From Bryobacteraceae bacterium (lineage in GTDB: Bacteria > Acidobacteriota > Terriglobia > Bryobacterales > Bryobacteraceae): a stretch of 64,000 nucleotides of DNA. The stretch covers positions 17,996 to 81,995 of the forward strand of contig JAHDVK010000026.1 in assembly GCA_023384675.1 (NCBI GenBank). The letters run 5' to 3'. Positions 28,553 to 37,976 of the stretch are shown here, piece after piece (the first letter of the stretch is position 1; the number at the start of each line of letters is the position of its first letter). The notes under the pieces are model-generated. The model was not told where the DNA came from. It did no database searches and saw only the letters and a program-made list of their open reading frames with translations. Made by a program: the position numbers and the translations under genes.

Positions 28553-31500
28553 AGTACGCGCAATCCGGATGATGGAACACCAGCGCGCTCACTGAAGCTT
28601 CCGGCTCCATCATCATGCCTTCGGTCAACTGCACGCCGATCTCTTCCGGCTGCAGCAGCTTCCAGATGCCCTGCTGATCGTCGAGGTTCGGACATGCGGG
28701 ATAGCCGAAGCTGTAGCGCTTTCCGCGGTAGCGTGACGTGAAGCGTTCCTGCATCGTCAGCGCGGGCGGGTCGGGGAAGCCCCAATCTTCGCGAATCCGG
28801 CGGTGAATCCATTCGGCGCAGCCTTCGGCGGTTTCGATCGCCAGCGCCTGAATGGCGTGCGCGAGGAAGAATTCGCCGCGCTGCTTCGCCGCTTCGCTTC
28901 GCTCGCGCACGCTTTCACCAGCCGTGCAGACGAACAGCGCCAGATGGTCGCGGCGGCCGTTTTCATCCGGACCAAGGATGTAATCGCTCAGACAAAGGCC
29001 GTCGTTTTTTGCTTGCCGGCCGAATGCAAACGTGTGCAATGGCTCCGCGGCGCCCGTTTTGAAGAGAGAAATCCGGTTTCCGTCGCGTTCGGCCTCGAAA
29101 TACTGCCACACCACGCGCACCTTCATGAATTCCGCCGCCTGGCGCTTCACTTCCTCCATTTGGTGGAACAGCTCCAGCGCCTTCGGTTCGCGTTCATGCA
29201 AGCCTTTTTCGAAGCTGCCCTTGTAGCCCAGGTGCCGCCCGTAGAGCATATGCGGGTTGATGTAGCTCCAGATCTCGGCCAGGTTCGGCACCGTGCGCAC
29301 ACGCCGGTCGGGGTAAGGGGCGAGCGGAATGGGAATGTCCAGCCGGACCTTGGAACTGCGGGCTTCGCTGAGCGGCACAGCTTCCTCCTGCGCGGCCGCC
29401 GCGGGCGCGGCGATGGTGAACACGTGTTTCGCCAGTACGTCCGCCCGCAGAGCGGGGTCCATGATTTCGTTCATGAGCCGCAGGCCCGTCATGGCGTCTT
29501 TCGCGTAGAAAGTGGGCGCCTGGTACGCCGGCCCGATGCGCGTCACCGTGAATTTCTCCGACAGCGCCGCTCCGCCCACCAGCAGCGGCACATCGATCCC
29601 CGCGCCGCGCAAATCCTCGCCCGTGACGATCATCTGCTGCGCGCTTTTCACCAGCAGCCCCGAAAGCCCGATCGCATCCGGCTTGTGCTCCTGGAAGGCC
29701 TTGATCAGCTCCTCCGGCGGCACCTTAATGCCCAGATTCACCACATCGTAGCCGTTGTTGGCGAGGATGATCTCCACCAGGTTCTTGCCGATATCGTGCA
29801 CGTCGCCCTTCACGGTGGCCAGCAGCACCTTGCCGCGCGCGGCCACATCGGCCTTCTCCATGTGCGGCTCGAGATGAGACACCGCGGCCTTCATCGCTTC
29901 GGCCGACTGCAGCACTTCCGCGACGATCAGCTCATTGTTGTTGAACAGCCGCCCCACCTCGCTCATGCCCGCCATCAACGGCCCGTTGATGATGTCGAGC
30001 GGCGCCGCGCCTTCGGCCCTCTTCCGGTCGAGGTCGGCGAACAGCCCGTCCTTGGTCCCTTCGATGATGTAATTCGCCAGGCGCTCATCCAGAGGCAGTT
30101 CGGCCGCGGTCTTCTTGACCCGCGCCGCCGCACCCCGGAAATGTTCGGTGATGGCCGCGATGTGGAACTGGTTGATCGCCGCCTTCTCCTCGCGGGTCTG
30201 TTGGCGCCAGTCCTGCTTGACGGGATCGGCGGCGGTTTCCCGCAGCAATTCCGATTGCGGGTGGGAGTCCGGCACTTCGGCGGGCGGCGTATTGAATAGC
30301 AGGTTTTCTGCCAGGCGCCGCTCGTGCTCCGGAATCGACGCGAATCTCTCCAGCTTCTCCGCGTTCACGATCGCCAGGTCCAGCCCGGCCTTCGTGCAGT
30401 AATACAGAAACACCGAGTTGACGATCTCGCGCGCGGCCGCGGGCAGACCGAAGCTGATGTTCGAGACCCCCAGCACGGTGCGCGCCGGCGCAAGCTGTTC
30501 CTTCACCAGCCGTACCGCCTCGATCGTCTCTACCGCGCCGCCGATGTAGTTCTCATCGCCTGTGGCGCAGGGGAACACCAGCGAATCGATGAGAATGTCC
30601 TCGGCCGGAATGCCGTATTTCGTGGTCAGCAGTTCCACGCTTCGCCGCGCCACCGCCAGCTTGCGCTCGCGCGTGAAGGCCTGCGCCTGCACCGGGTCCT
30701 CGTCGATCGTGCCCACCACGAGCGCCGCTCCGTATGCGCGCGCGACCGGACACATCTTCTCGAACTTCTCTTCGCCATCCTCGAGATTGATCGAGTTGAT
30801 GATCGCCTTGCCCTGGCAATACGTGAGCGCGCGCTCCACGGCCTCCGGATCGGTCGTATCGATCATCACCGGCGCCTTGATTTTGCGGATCAGCTTGTCA
30901 TAGAAGGGACCGATGTCCTCCATCTCGTTGCGGTCGCTCGATTGCAGACAAACGTCCACGATATGCGCGCCGTTGCGCACCTGCCGCCGCGCGATCTCGC
31001 TCGCCTCTTCCCACTTCTCCTCGGCCACCAGATTCTTGAACAGCCGCGAGCCGATGACGTTCGTCCGCTCACCGACGATCAAAGGCCGTGTCTGCTCGTC
31101 CGCCTCCACGACGTCGATGCCGCTGAACAGAGTGCGCGGCTTGCGCCCCGGCTCCGGCCGCGGCTGATGGCTCCCGGCCATTTGTGCGATGGCGCGAATG
31201 TGCGCGGGCGTGGTCCCGCAGCAGCCGCCCACCATGTTCAGCCAGCCGTGCGCGGCGAACTTCTCGAGCTGGGCCGCCAATGAATCCGGGGTCTCGCCAT
31301 ATTGCCCGTCCACATCCGGCAATCCCGCGTTCGGATAACAGGACACGCGTACCGGCGAAAGCTCATGAATCGTCCGCAAATGATCGGTCATGAACTCGGG
31401 CCCCGTGGCACAGTTCAGTCCGATGGCCAGCAGCGGCGCATGTTGAACCGACACGACCAGCGCGTCCGCCCCCTGCCCGCCCAGCATCGTGCCGGTCGCC

Positions 31501-32105
31501 TCGATCGTGCCCGAAACGATCACCGGCACCTGAAAGCCGCACTCGCGCGCCGCCTGGTCCGCCGCCAGCAGCGCCGCCTTCACGTTGCGCGTATCCTGGC
31601 ACGTTTCGACCAGCAACAGGTCCGCGCCTCCGTCGATCAAGCCCATCGCCTGCCGGAAATAGCCCTCGCGCAACTCCTCGAATGTCGTGCCGCCCGTTAC
31701 CGTGATCGCCTTCGTCGTCGGCCCCATCGAACCCGCGACGAAGCGCGGCCGCCCGGGCCTGGCGAACTCCTCGGCCGCTTCGCGCGCCAGCTTCGCCGCC
31801 AGCGCGTTCACTTCATGGCACCGGTCCGCCATGTCAAATTCGCCCAGTGTGATGGGATGCCCGCCGAACGAATTCGTCTCCACGATGTCCGCGCCCGCGT
31901 CGAAATACGCGCGATGCACCGCGCGAATCCAGTCCGGCCGTGTGAAAAGCAGATTCTCCGAGCAATTCTCGAAATGAGGCCCGCCCCAATCCTCAATCGT
32001 GGGATTGTATTGCTGCAGCATCGTCCCCATCGCGCCGTCCAGCACCAGAATGCGCGTACTAAGGGCGTCGAGCAGGGCTTGCCTGCGCTCGTTTCGTTGG
32101 CTCAT
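28512..32105 (-). CDS. metH: Cobalamin-dependent methionine synthase
   Basis: 1197 residues from ATG 32105, preceded by GGAGAG at 8-nt spacing. All four modules are present: homocysteine-binding domain with zinc cysteines (GLNCATG and MVGGCCGTT), pterin-binding domain (VIGSRLFKNL, NISFGLPAAAREIVNS), cap and B12 domain with DVHDIGKNLVEII (DxHxxG, the axial histidine), and the C-terminal activation domain binding SAM (AIETAEGCAEWIHRRIRE, RYSFGYPACPNLDDQ). It remethylates homocysteine from methyl-tetrahydrofolate. No B12 or SAM riboswitch fits the short 80-nt leader, which is occupied by the preceding gene's terminator. The 3' end overlaps the convergent membrane-protein gene by 41 nt. Confidence 0.97.
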   Translation of the reverse strand: MSQRNERRQALLDALSTRILVLDGAMGTMLQQYNPTIEDWGGPHFENCSENLLFTRPDWIRAVHRAYFDAGADIVETNSFGGHPITLGEFDMADRCHEVNALAAKLAREAAEEFARPGRPRFVAGSMGPTTKAITVTGGTTFEELREGYFRQAMGLIDGGADLLLVETCQDTRNVKAALLAADQAARECGFQVPVIVSGTIEATGTMLGGQGADALVVSVQHAPLLAIGLNCATGPEFMTDHLRTIHELSPVRVSCYPNAGLPDVDGQYGETPDSLAAQLEKFAAHGWLNMVGGCCGTTPAHIRAIAQMAGSHQPRPEPGRKPRTLFSGIDVVEADEQTRPLIVGERTNVIGSRLFKNLVAEEKWEEASEIARRQVRNGAHIVDVCLQSSDRNEMEDIGPFYDKLIRKIKAPVMIDTTDPEAVERALTYCQGKAIINSINLEDGEEKFEKMCPVARAYGAALVVGTIDEDPVQAQAFTRERKLAVARRSVELLTTKYGIPAEDILIDSLVFPCATGDENYIGGAVETIEAVRLVKEQLAPARTVLGVSNISFGLPAAAREIVNSVFLYYCTKAGLDLAIVNAEKLERFASIPEHERRLAENLLFNTPPAEVPDSHPQSELLRETAADPVKQDWRQQTREEKAAINQFHIAAITEHFRGAAARVKKTAAELPLDERLANYIIEGTKDGLFADLDRKRAEGAAPLDIINGPLMAGMSEVGRLFNNNELIVAEVLQSAEAMKAAVSHLEPHMEKADVAARGKVLLATVKGDVHDIGKNLVEIILANNGYDVVNLGIKVPPEELIKAFQEHKPDAIGLSGLLVKSAQQMIVTGEDLRGAGIDVPLLVGGAALSEKFTVTRIGPAYQAPTFYAKDAMTGLRLMNEIMDPALRADVLAKHVFTIAAPAAAAQEEAVPLSEARSSKVRLDIPIPLAPYPDRRVRTVPNLAEIWSYINPHMLYGRHLGYKGSFEKGLHEREPKALELFHQMEEVKRQAAEFMKVRVVWQYFEAERDGNRISLFKTGAAEPLHTFAFGRQAKNDGLCLSDYILGPDENGRRDHLALFVCTAGESVRERSEAAKQRGEFFLAHAIQALAIETAEGCAEWIHRRIREDWGFPDPPALTMQERFTSRYRGKRYSFGYPACPNLDDQQGIWKLLQPEEIGVQLTEGMMMEPEASVSALVFHHPDCAYFTAAESAEIAALP

Positions 32106-32130
32106 GCGGTGAATCTCTCCATTGTACGAA

Positions 32131-32161
32131 GGAAAAGGGCCGCCCCGAAGGACGGCCCCTT
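32131..32161 (-). terminator. Rho-independent terminator after the beta-helix gene
   Basis: Read on the minus strand, a 12-bp stem (one G-U next to the loop, rest nearly perfect GC) closes on a UUCG tetraloop and ends in UUUU. It follows the stop at 32186 by about 25 nt and precedes metH, separating the two transcription units. A smaller hairpin (CCGCTTTTCAGCGG) precedes it. Confidence 0.85.
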
Positions 32162-32185
32162 GATTCAAGCCCCGCTGAAAAGCGG

Positions 32186-33973
32186 TTAGTCGACGACGAT
32201 GATGTCCTCTTCCTGGATGAAGTCGGCCCACTCCTCGGTCCATTCGATGCCACCGAAGGCGCCAATCCAGTTCGCCCACTGATCGAAGAACCCGTCGTCC
32301 GGCGGCTGCGACCAGATCGGTTGCAACGCCGGCGAAGCGAACGCGGGACGATGGTCCGGATCGCTGTAACTCAGCGGCCGGCGCAGTTGCGGATCTTCGA
32401 TATACACGCGCTTCGCGATGCCGGTTTCGCCCTTCAGGAACGGCTGCGCCAAGGCGTTGGACTGCCCTTCGATCGTGTTCGGCTTGTCCGCGTTGCGGCC
32501 GTTGTTCCACATCAAAAGGCCATCGATCTGCAGTTCGTTGTTGGCGATCGCCTGCACGGTCGCGTTGTCGCGGATCTCAAAACCGTTCTGGAAGTAGTTC
32601 GTCACGATGGTGTTGTTCAGACGGCCGCCCGTGCCGCGGCGCAGCCAGATGCCCGCCACCGAGGAACCTTCGTCGCGGGTTGCCTTCTCGGTGCCTACGA
32701 TGGTCATGTTCCAAAGCGTGGGGTTGGAGCGCGGCAGCAGGTCGAAGCCGCGTTCGTTGTTGTCGGCTTCCACGCCGCGGTTCGAGCCATCGTCACCCGC
32801 CACCGCCAGAATGTGCTGCAGGCGTCCACGGTAGCCGATCTGCCAGTCGATGTGGTCGTCCTGCGCGTACAGCGACACCAGGTACTTGCCATCGTTCGAA
32901 CCGCCGAACCACTCGAAGTTGTCGTCCAAGCCGTAGCGCACCTGCAGGAACTCCGAAACCGTCTTCTTCCCGCAGCCGCCCCAGGTGATCGCATTCAGCT
33001 CTTCGTTCGGCTGAAACTCGGCGCCGGCGTACTCCACGCGCACGTACCGCAGCGTGCCGCAATCATGATCGTCGTCCTGCCCGCCGTAAGCGGTGTCCTC
33101 GCCCGAGGCCAGACCTTCCAGCGCGCCTTCGCCCGTAGGCCAGTTCGTGATCGCCTTGCCCAGCAGCGACAGCCCGCCCCAATCGCCGGGCCTGCGCTGG
33201 CCCACCGGCAGAGAACTCGTCATGATGATCGGCCGCGCCTGAGTGCCGGACGCGTGAATCTTCGCGTTCCGGGTGATCAACAAAGCGGAGGCGGGATTCG
33301 ATCCCGGCAAGCCGAAGATCATCGTGCCCGGCTCGATGGTCAGCGTGCCACTGCGCCACACAACGGTGCCGGAAAGCGTCCACAGCCAATCGTTCGTCCA
33401 CGTCGCGTCGCCGTTCTGGATGCCCGCGATCTCACGTGTGCCCCGGACCACCACGAACTTCGCGTACAGCGACTTCACCACTCGCGAGCCCGTGTAATCC
33501 CGGAACTGCACGACGATGGTGTGCATGCCGTACTCTTCCGGAATCGTCCCCACCTCTTCGCCAAACAAACCGCCCTCGCCCACCAGCTTCTGACCCTCGC
33601 CGTCGGGCATCCGGACCACAAAGAAGTCGCCCAGCTTGCTGCCGAACAAGTCCTTGGGCTCCTCCGAGGCGCCCTGCGTCGAGATAAAGGTCTTTTGTCC
33701 CGTCTGGTTGTTGATCCGGTACGCGACGATCGTGTAAGGGTTCGCATCGTCGAACCGGCGCACCGTCCACCACAGTTTTAGCCTCTCGCCGGGCTGATAG
33801 GCCATCTTGTCGGTCCACAGCCACGCCGAAGCACTGGATTCATAGCTTTCAAACGGTGACGTGCCGCGCGCCGCGTCGGCCGCCCGCACGAACTCAAACC
33901 GCGGAGCCGCCGCCTGCGCCGAAGCGCCCAGCAGCGCCACTGCCGCGGCCGCCATCAGGATTGTTTTGCGCAT
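32186..33973 (-). CDS. Secreted right-handed beta-helix-type protein, partner of TonB-dependent receptor
   Basis: 595 residues with a signal peptide (MRKTILMAAAAVALLGASAQA). The first ~190 residues are a beta-rich domain. Then comes a solenoid-like region: SGTVVWRSGTLTIEPGTMIFG, DWGGLSLLGKAITNW, GTLRYVRVEYAG, LDDNFEWFGGSNDGKYLVSL, RGLQ-like turns and GVEADNNE. These motifs match a family I know mainly from Bacteroidota, where such proteins are encoded next to TonB-dependent receptors of the type upstream here. Function unproven; surface display or ligand capture is a reasonable guess. The acidic C-terminus (IQEEDIIVVD) is unusual. Distance to the receptor gene is 62 nt. Confidence 0.75.
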   Translation of the reverse strand: MRKTILMAAAAVALLGASAQAAAPRFEFVRAADAARGTSPFESYESSASAWLWTDKMAYQPGERLKLWWTVRRFDDANPYTIVAYRINNQTGQKTFISTQGASEEPKDLFGSKLGDFFVVRMPDGEGQKLVGEGGLFGEEVGTIPEEYGMHTIVVQFRDYTGSRVVKSLYAKFVVVRGTREIAGIQNGDATWTNDWLWTLSGTVVWRSGTLTIEPGTMIFGLPGSNPASALLITRNAKIHASGTQARPIIMTSSLPVGQRRPGDWGGLSLLGKAITNWPTGEGALEGLASGEDTAYGGQDDDHDCGTLRYVRVEYAGAEFQPNEELNAITWGGCGKKTVSEFLQVRYGLDDNFEWFGGSNDGKYLVSLYAQDDHIDWQIGYRGRLQHILAVAGDDGSNRGVEADNNERGFDLLPRSNPTLWNMTIVGTEKATRDEGSSVAGIWLRRGTGGRLNNTIVTNYFQNGFEIRDNATVQAIANNELQIDGLLMWNNGRNADKPNTIEGQSNALAQPFLKGETGIAKRVYIEDPQLRRPLSYSDPDHRPAFASPALQPIWSQPPDDGFFDQWANWIGAFGGIEWTEEWADFIQEEDIIVVD

Positions 33974-34035
33974 ACGCTGTACTTCCGTCCTTTCCTTGCT
34001 CTGTTGTTGTTCCTGCCAATGCTCCGGCCGCTTTT

Positions 34036-36798
34036 CTAGAACACCGAGAAACTTGTGCCGAAGCTATACGTGCGCCCGAGCCGGAAGGCCCGGTGCACAA
34101 ACTCGCCCTGTGTCCAGCGGTAACGGTTGTCCAACAGATTCTCGGCCGTGAAACGCAGGCTGAGTTTGCCGTCTTCCCGTAAGTCGTACTGGTACACGAA
34201 ATCCACAAAATTGTTCCGCTCCTGAAAGATATCGGGCAGTCCCACGGCGCCCACATCGGTAATCCGCCGCGAAACCGAATTGAGGGAAAACCGCGCGCTC
34301 GAACGCCACTGCGGCCTCGCCCAGTCCGTGATGATGTTGTAGATGAACCGCGACTGGCCCAATAGCGGCCGGTTCCGTGAGGTCAGCAGCAGCGCGAGAT
34401 CGTCCGGGATCTCCACGTTCGATTCCACGAAAGTGAAGTTGCTCTGCAAGCCGAAGCTCCGCAACCGGGGGTGGATGAACGAGAGATTCCGCCGGAATTC
34501 CAGCTCAATGCCGTAGTTCCGCGCGCCGGCCGCGTTCAGGAAGCTCTGCCGCAGGTCGGTGGTGGGTTGGATCGTCACCTCGATCGGATCCGTGAAGTCC
34601 TTGAAGAAGAAGCTCGCCGCGATCACCTGGTCTCCGCCGGGGAACCATTCCCAGCGGGCGTCGAAGTTGTCGATCTGTGCCCGGCGCAGGTTCGGATTGC
34701 CGACGGTGTTGAACCCGCCCAGCACGTTGGTAAAGTCGAAGGGGGAAAGTTCCCGGAAGTCCGGCCGGGATAGGGTCCGCCCGTAGCCGAACCGCAGATT
34801 CTGCCGCCCAGTCAGCGCGTAGATCGCGTTGATGCTCGGAAGCAGGTCGCGATTGCGCAGGTCCGCGATGGAAGGGACCGCGCCGGGGATCAGCGGGTCC
34901 ACCGTCTCCACGCGGATCGCGGCGTCTTCCACGCGGAAGCCCCCCACCAGCCGCCAGCGTCCGCCCAGCGCCAGATCCACCATCCCGTAGCCGCCGTAAA
35001 TGTCCATGTTCGCGTCGTACGTGTCGGTGCCGCGCGTGTTCTCGCGAATCTCGAACCCGTCCGGCCGGATATTATCCCGGCCCAGCACCTCGTTCGCCGG
35101 TGCGAAGAAGTTGATCGTCTGCGTCCGGACCGGAACGAAACGGAAGCGCCGTGCGCCGAAATCGCGCGTGCGGAACGTACCGCGAAAACCAATCTTGAAG
35201 ACCCCGGTCACGGGCCCCTTGAAGAACGGCTTCGACCAGTCTGCCTGCGGTTCATAGATGCGGTCCTGCAATTGGTTGAAGAACCGCAGCCCCGATTCCG
35301 GCAGCGGCAGGTGCCGGGTTCGTCCGCCCTCTTCGATCTGCCGGATCGTCTCCCTCAGGTCGGGTTCGTTCCGGCTCGAGTTTGAAACCGCCAGTTGCCA
35401 GTGAAAAACACTGTTACCCAGCTTCGACACCGCGTGGTCGCCTTCCACGCTCACCGAATACAGCCCGCGCTCCACCCAGCGCAGACGGGTCGCTTCAATA
35501 TCCGATCCGATGCTGTTGTTAAAGCCCCGGAAGAGGCGGCTTTCCATGTCGGTGTCGCGCGTCAGCGTGTTGCGGAATATCAGTTTGTTCGAGCCGTTGA
35601 TCTTGTAGGCCGCATTCAGCACGCCTCCCAGCCGCGATGCTTCGTTGAACGAGTTGAACTGGGGAATCGTGTTGAAAAGAATGGGCCGCCCTCCAGACAT
35701 CGTGAGAAAATTCAATTCCTCGAAGTTGGCCTGCGGGCTGTTGCTAAAGGTGATCGCGCCGACGAGCCCCAATCGTCCCCACGTGTTCCCCGCTGCCACC
35801 GAGTAGCTTTGCTGCGGACGCATCGAAGCCACCGGCTCAAGCTCGTAGTTCACATCGAAGGCCCGCCCGAACTCCTGCAACTGTTGCGGCGTGAAAACGC
35901 CCCGGAACAGCCGCGTGTCCGCCGCCACGTTCGGCGGCAACTGCCGGGTGCCGTCGTCGAAGCCGAAGATGTCCCGGCGCCCGCCCCGGTGCGTGCTGAA
36001 CGGCTTGAAGCTGGTTACCGTGTTCATGCCCGTCTTGCCGCTCACCCTGAATACCGGCTTGTTCGGGAACTCGATCGTCGTCATCTGCACCAGCCCGCCC
36101 GAAAACTCGCCCGGCAGATCCGGCGTGTAGGTCTTCAGCACCTTGATGTTGTCGATCAGCGACGCCGGGAACAGGTCCAGCGGAACCACCCGCCGCTCCG
36201 GTTCCGTTGTCGGAATCATCGCGTTGTTCAGCATCGTGGCGCTGTAGCGTTCGCCGAGACCGCGCACGTAGACGTAGCCGCTCTCGACAATCGACACCCC
36301 CGTCACCTGCTGCATCGCCGCCGCCGCGTCCGACGCCGTTGAACTGCGGATCTCCTGCCCGCTAATGCCATCCGATACCGCCGCCGCCAGTTTGCGCTCC
36401 TGCGTCACCATCTCGGAAGTCGCAGCCACGGCCGAAATCGTTTCCGTCACCTCCACCGTGGTCACCGATGCCGCCGTCACCACGATCGTGCTGGCGTCTG
36501 TGTTGGCCCCCGCCACCACTACCACACCCTCGATCGTCGCCGGCAGATAGTTCGGCGCCGTGAACTTGACCTGATACGTGCCTGGCGCCACCTCCATGCG
36601 GTAGCGCCCATCCAGATCGGTCGCCGTCTTCTGACTTCCGCCCTGCAGTTCCACAACGGCGCCCCGGACGGGCTGCCCGTTCGCGCCGTCGTACAGCGTG
36701 CCGGAGATGGAGCTCCGTCCGGTCTGCGCGGGCAGGGCCAGACTCGCGAGCAATAAACCAATGGAGACGGGAATTGTTTTACTTGGGAGGGAGTACAT
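34036..36798 (-). CDS. TonB-dependent outer-membrane receptor with carboxypeptidase-regulatory-like domain
   Basis: 920 residues. Signal peptide to ~residue 25, then an Ig-like carboxypeptidase-regulatory domain (ISGTLYDGANGQPVRGAVV), a putative signalling segment, and the plug with VYVRGLGERYSATMLNNAM, VVPLDLFPASLIDNI and LPGEFSGGLVQM. The remaining ~600 residues form the barrel, ending in RTYSFGTSFSVF with a terminal aromatic residue for BAM insertion. This subtype usually accompanies a secreted beta-helix protein, as here. The cargo is unknown. It is transcribed leftward from a 414-nt gap that separates it from a PhoB-like regulator gene. Confidence 0.92.
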   Translation of the reverse strand: MYSLPSKTIPVSIGLLLASLALPAQTGRSSISGTLYDGANGQPVRGAVVELQGGSQKTATDLDGRYRMEVAPGTYQVKFTAPNYLPATIEGVVVVAGANTDASTIVVTAASVTTVEVTETISAVAATSEMVTQERKLAAAVSDGISGQEIRSSTASDAAAAMQQVTGVSIVESGYVYVRGLGERYSATMLNNAMIPTTEPERRVVPLDLFPASLIDNIKVLKTYTPDLPGEFSGGLVQMTTIEFPNKPVFRVSGKTGMNTVTSFKPFSTHRGGRRDIFGFDDGTRQLPPNVAADTRLFRGVFTPQQLQEFGRAFDVNYELEPVASMRPQQSYSVAAGNTWGRLGLVGAITFSNSPQANFEELNFLTMSGGRPILFNTIPQFNSFNEASRLGGVLNAAYKINGSNKLIFRNTLTRDTDMESRLFRGFNNSIGSDIEATRLRWVERGLYSVSVEGDHAVSKLGNSVFHWQLAVSNSSRNEPDLRETIRQIEEGGRTRHLPLPESGLRFFNQLQDRIYEPQADWSKPFFKGPVTGVFKIGFRGTFRTRDFGARRFRFVPVRTQTINFFAPANEVLGRDNIRPDGFEIRENTRGTDTYDANMDIYGGYGMVDLALGGRWRLVGGFRVEDAAIRVETVDPLIPGAVPSIADLRNRDLLPSINAIYALTGRQNLRFGYGRTLSRPDFRELSPFDFTNVLGGFNTVGNPNLRRAQIDNFDARWEWFPGGDQVIAASFFFKDFTDPIEVTIQPTTDLRQSFLNAAGARNYGIELEFRRNLSFIHPRLRSFGLQSNFTFVESNVEIPDDLALLLTSRNRPLLGQSRFIYNIITDWARPQWRSSARFSLNSVSRRITDVGAVGLPDIFQERNNFVDFVYQYDLREDGKLSLRFTAENLLDNRYRWTQGEFVHRAFRLGRTYSFGTSFSVF

Positions 36799-37157
36799 AA
36801 GCGGCTTCCGCAGCCAAAAGCCACCTTACCAAGACAATCGTTTAATTCCGGTGAATAAAGGGTAAATTACGCGCGACTATTTCTTGACTGATTTCGGCAC
36901 ATGTGGAAATAGGCTATCCCCGGAGCGCCGTTTCACGGCCCGGCTGAACCGCTTCAAGAAAGGTCTTCTGCCCCTGCTGCGCGCCCTTGCCGCGCCTGTG
37001 CGATGGTCCCCGGCGCGCCCCGGCGCTCATTCGCCGCCTCTTCTTCAGGTAAAAACGTTTCGATTTAGTCATTCATTGAATTGACATAAGTCGGCTCGAT
37101 TTCAATGGTCACTTTGCTCGCGCAGCCTCCAGTAATCGCACGCCGCTTGCCGGCGTC
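36799..37157. other. Intergenic region upstream of the TonB receptor
   Basis: No protein of believable composition is encoded here; a 66-codon frame on the plus strand lacks a ribosome-binding site and homologous features. The part near 36840-36900 is AT-rich relative to its surroundings and probably contains the receptor promoter on the minus strand, but I cannot name hexamers with confidence. Confidence 0.4.
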
Positions 37158-37190
37158 AAAAAGAAAAAGCCCGGCCGGAGCCGGGCTTCT
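37158..37190 (-). terminator. Rho-independent terminator of the dus-to-regulator operon
   Basis: On the minus strand the sequence forms a perfect 9-bp stem (AAGCCCGGC with its complement) around a four-base loop and runs into TTTCTTTTT. It lies about 25 nt after the response-regulator stop, closing the leftward operon. Confidence 0.92.
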
Positions 37191-37212
37191 TTGAACCGGT
37201 GCCGAAATCGCG

Positions 37213-37929
37213 TTATGCCATGCGCGCTTCCGCCCGCTGCTCCTCCCCGACCACGTCATTGAAGCTGTAGCCGAAGCCGCGCACGGACCGGATCATCTGC
37301 GGGTTCGCGGGATCCTCTTCGATCTTCTGCCTGAGCCGCAGCACGTACACGTCCACCGTCCGGTCCGTCACCGCCCGGTCGTGCCCCCAGACCGCGTCGA
37401 GCAGTTGTTCGCGGCTGAATACCACGCCCGGACGGCTCATCAGGAACTCAAGCAGCCGGAATTCGGTCGCCGTCAGCGACAGCGTCTGTCCGTGCAGCTT
37501 CACCCGGCAGCTCTGGCGGTCCAGGTCCAGCCCGCCCACTTTCAGCGAGCGCACCGGCTGCGCCTGCGTGCGGAACTGGATCTTGATCCGCGCCACCAGT
37601 TCGCGCACGAAGAACGGCTTCACGATATAGTCGTTCGCGCCCAGCTCCAGCCCGACAATACGGTCCGTCTCCGACGCCCGCGCCGTCAGGAAAATCACCG
37701 GGATGTGCGCCAGCTCCGGATGGCTCCGGATTCCTTTACAAATGTCCAGACCATCCGAATCCGGCAGCATGATATCGAGGATCACCAGGTCCGGCTTTTC
37801 CCGCCGGCACAACTCCACCGCGCCCTTTCCCGTCTGCGCCCCGGCAAGCTGGAACCCTTCCTTCTCCAGGTTGTACTTCAGCAAAGCGTACAAGTCGGAG
37901 TCGTCTTCGATGAGCATGATCTTTTTCAT
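37213..37929 (-). CDS. OmpR/PhoB-family response regulator
   Basis: 238 residues. Receiver domain 1-120 with acidic pocket IEDD, phospho-acceptor D52 in VILDIMLPDSDG, the conserved T/S (FLTARAS) and lysine (IVKPF). A winged-helix DNA-binding domain occupies ~130-230 (LTATEFRLLEFLMSRPGVVFSREQLLDAVWG, RTVDVYVLRLRQKIEED). Closest in style to PhoB. It follows its kinase by 47 nt. A phosphate role is a guess from similarity; no pst or phoU genes are present. Confidence 0.93.
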   Translation of the reverse strand: MKKIMLIEDDSDLYALLKYNLEKEGFQLAGAQTGKGAVELCRREKPDLVILDIMLPDSDGLDICKGIRSHPELAHIPVIFLTARASETDRIVGLELGANDYIVKPFFVRELVARIKIQFRTQAQPVRSLKVGGLDLDRQSCRVKLHGQTLSLTATEFRLLEFLMSRPGVVFSREQLLDAVWGHDRAVTDRTVDVYVLRLRQKIEEDPANPQMIRSVRGFGYSFNDVVGEEQRAEARMA

Positions 37930-37976
37930 TTCAGTGTGCCCTATGAAATCTTAGCCGCCAGCGAGTTTCAATTAGA

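Noticed and set aside
28803..30299. 498-codon plus-strand frame opposite metH
   Set aside because: Composition rich in Arg, His and Gln, no motif; the metH reading is complete and convincing.
32106..32185. Possible cobalamin or SAM riboswitch before metH
   Set aside because: Only 80 nt are available and most are taken by the upstream terminator hairpins; no riboswitch core is visible.
36884..37084. 66-codon plus-strand frame upstream of the TonB receptor
   Set aside because: No ribosome-binding site, no signal peptide or motif, and skewed Arg/Pro content.
36799..37157. PhoB-type box upstream of the TonB receptor
   Set aside because: The best candidate (ATGTCAATTC with a weak second half 11 bp away near 37075-37095) departs from the repeat pattern too much to report.
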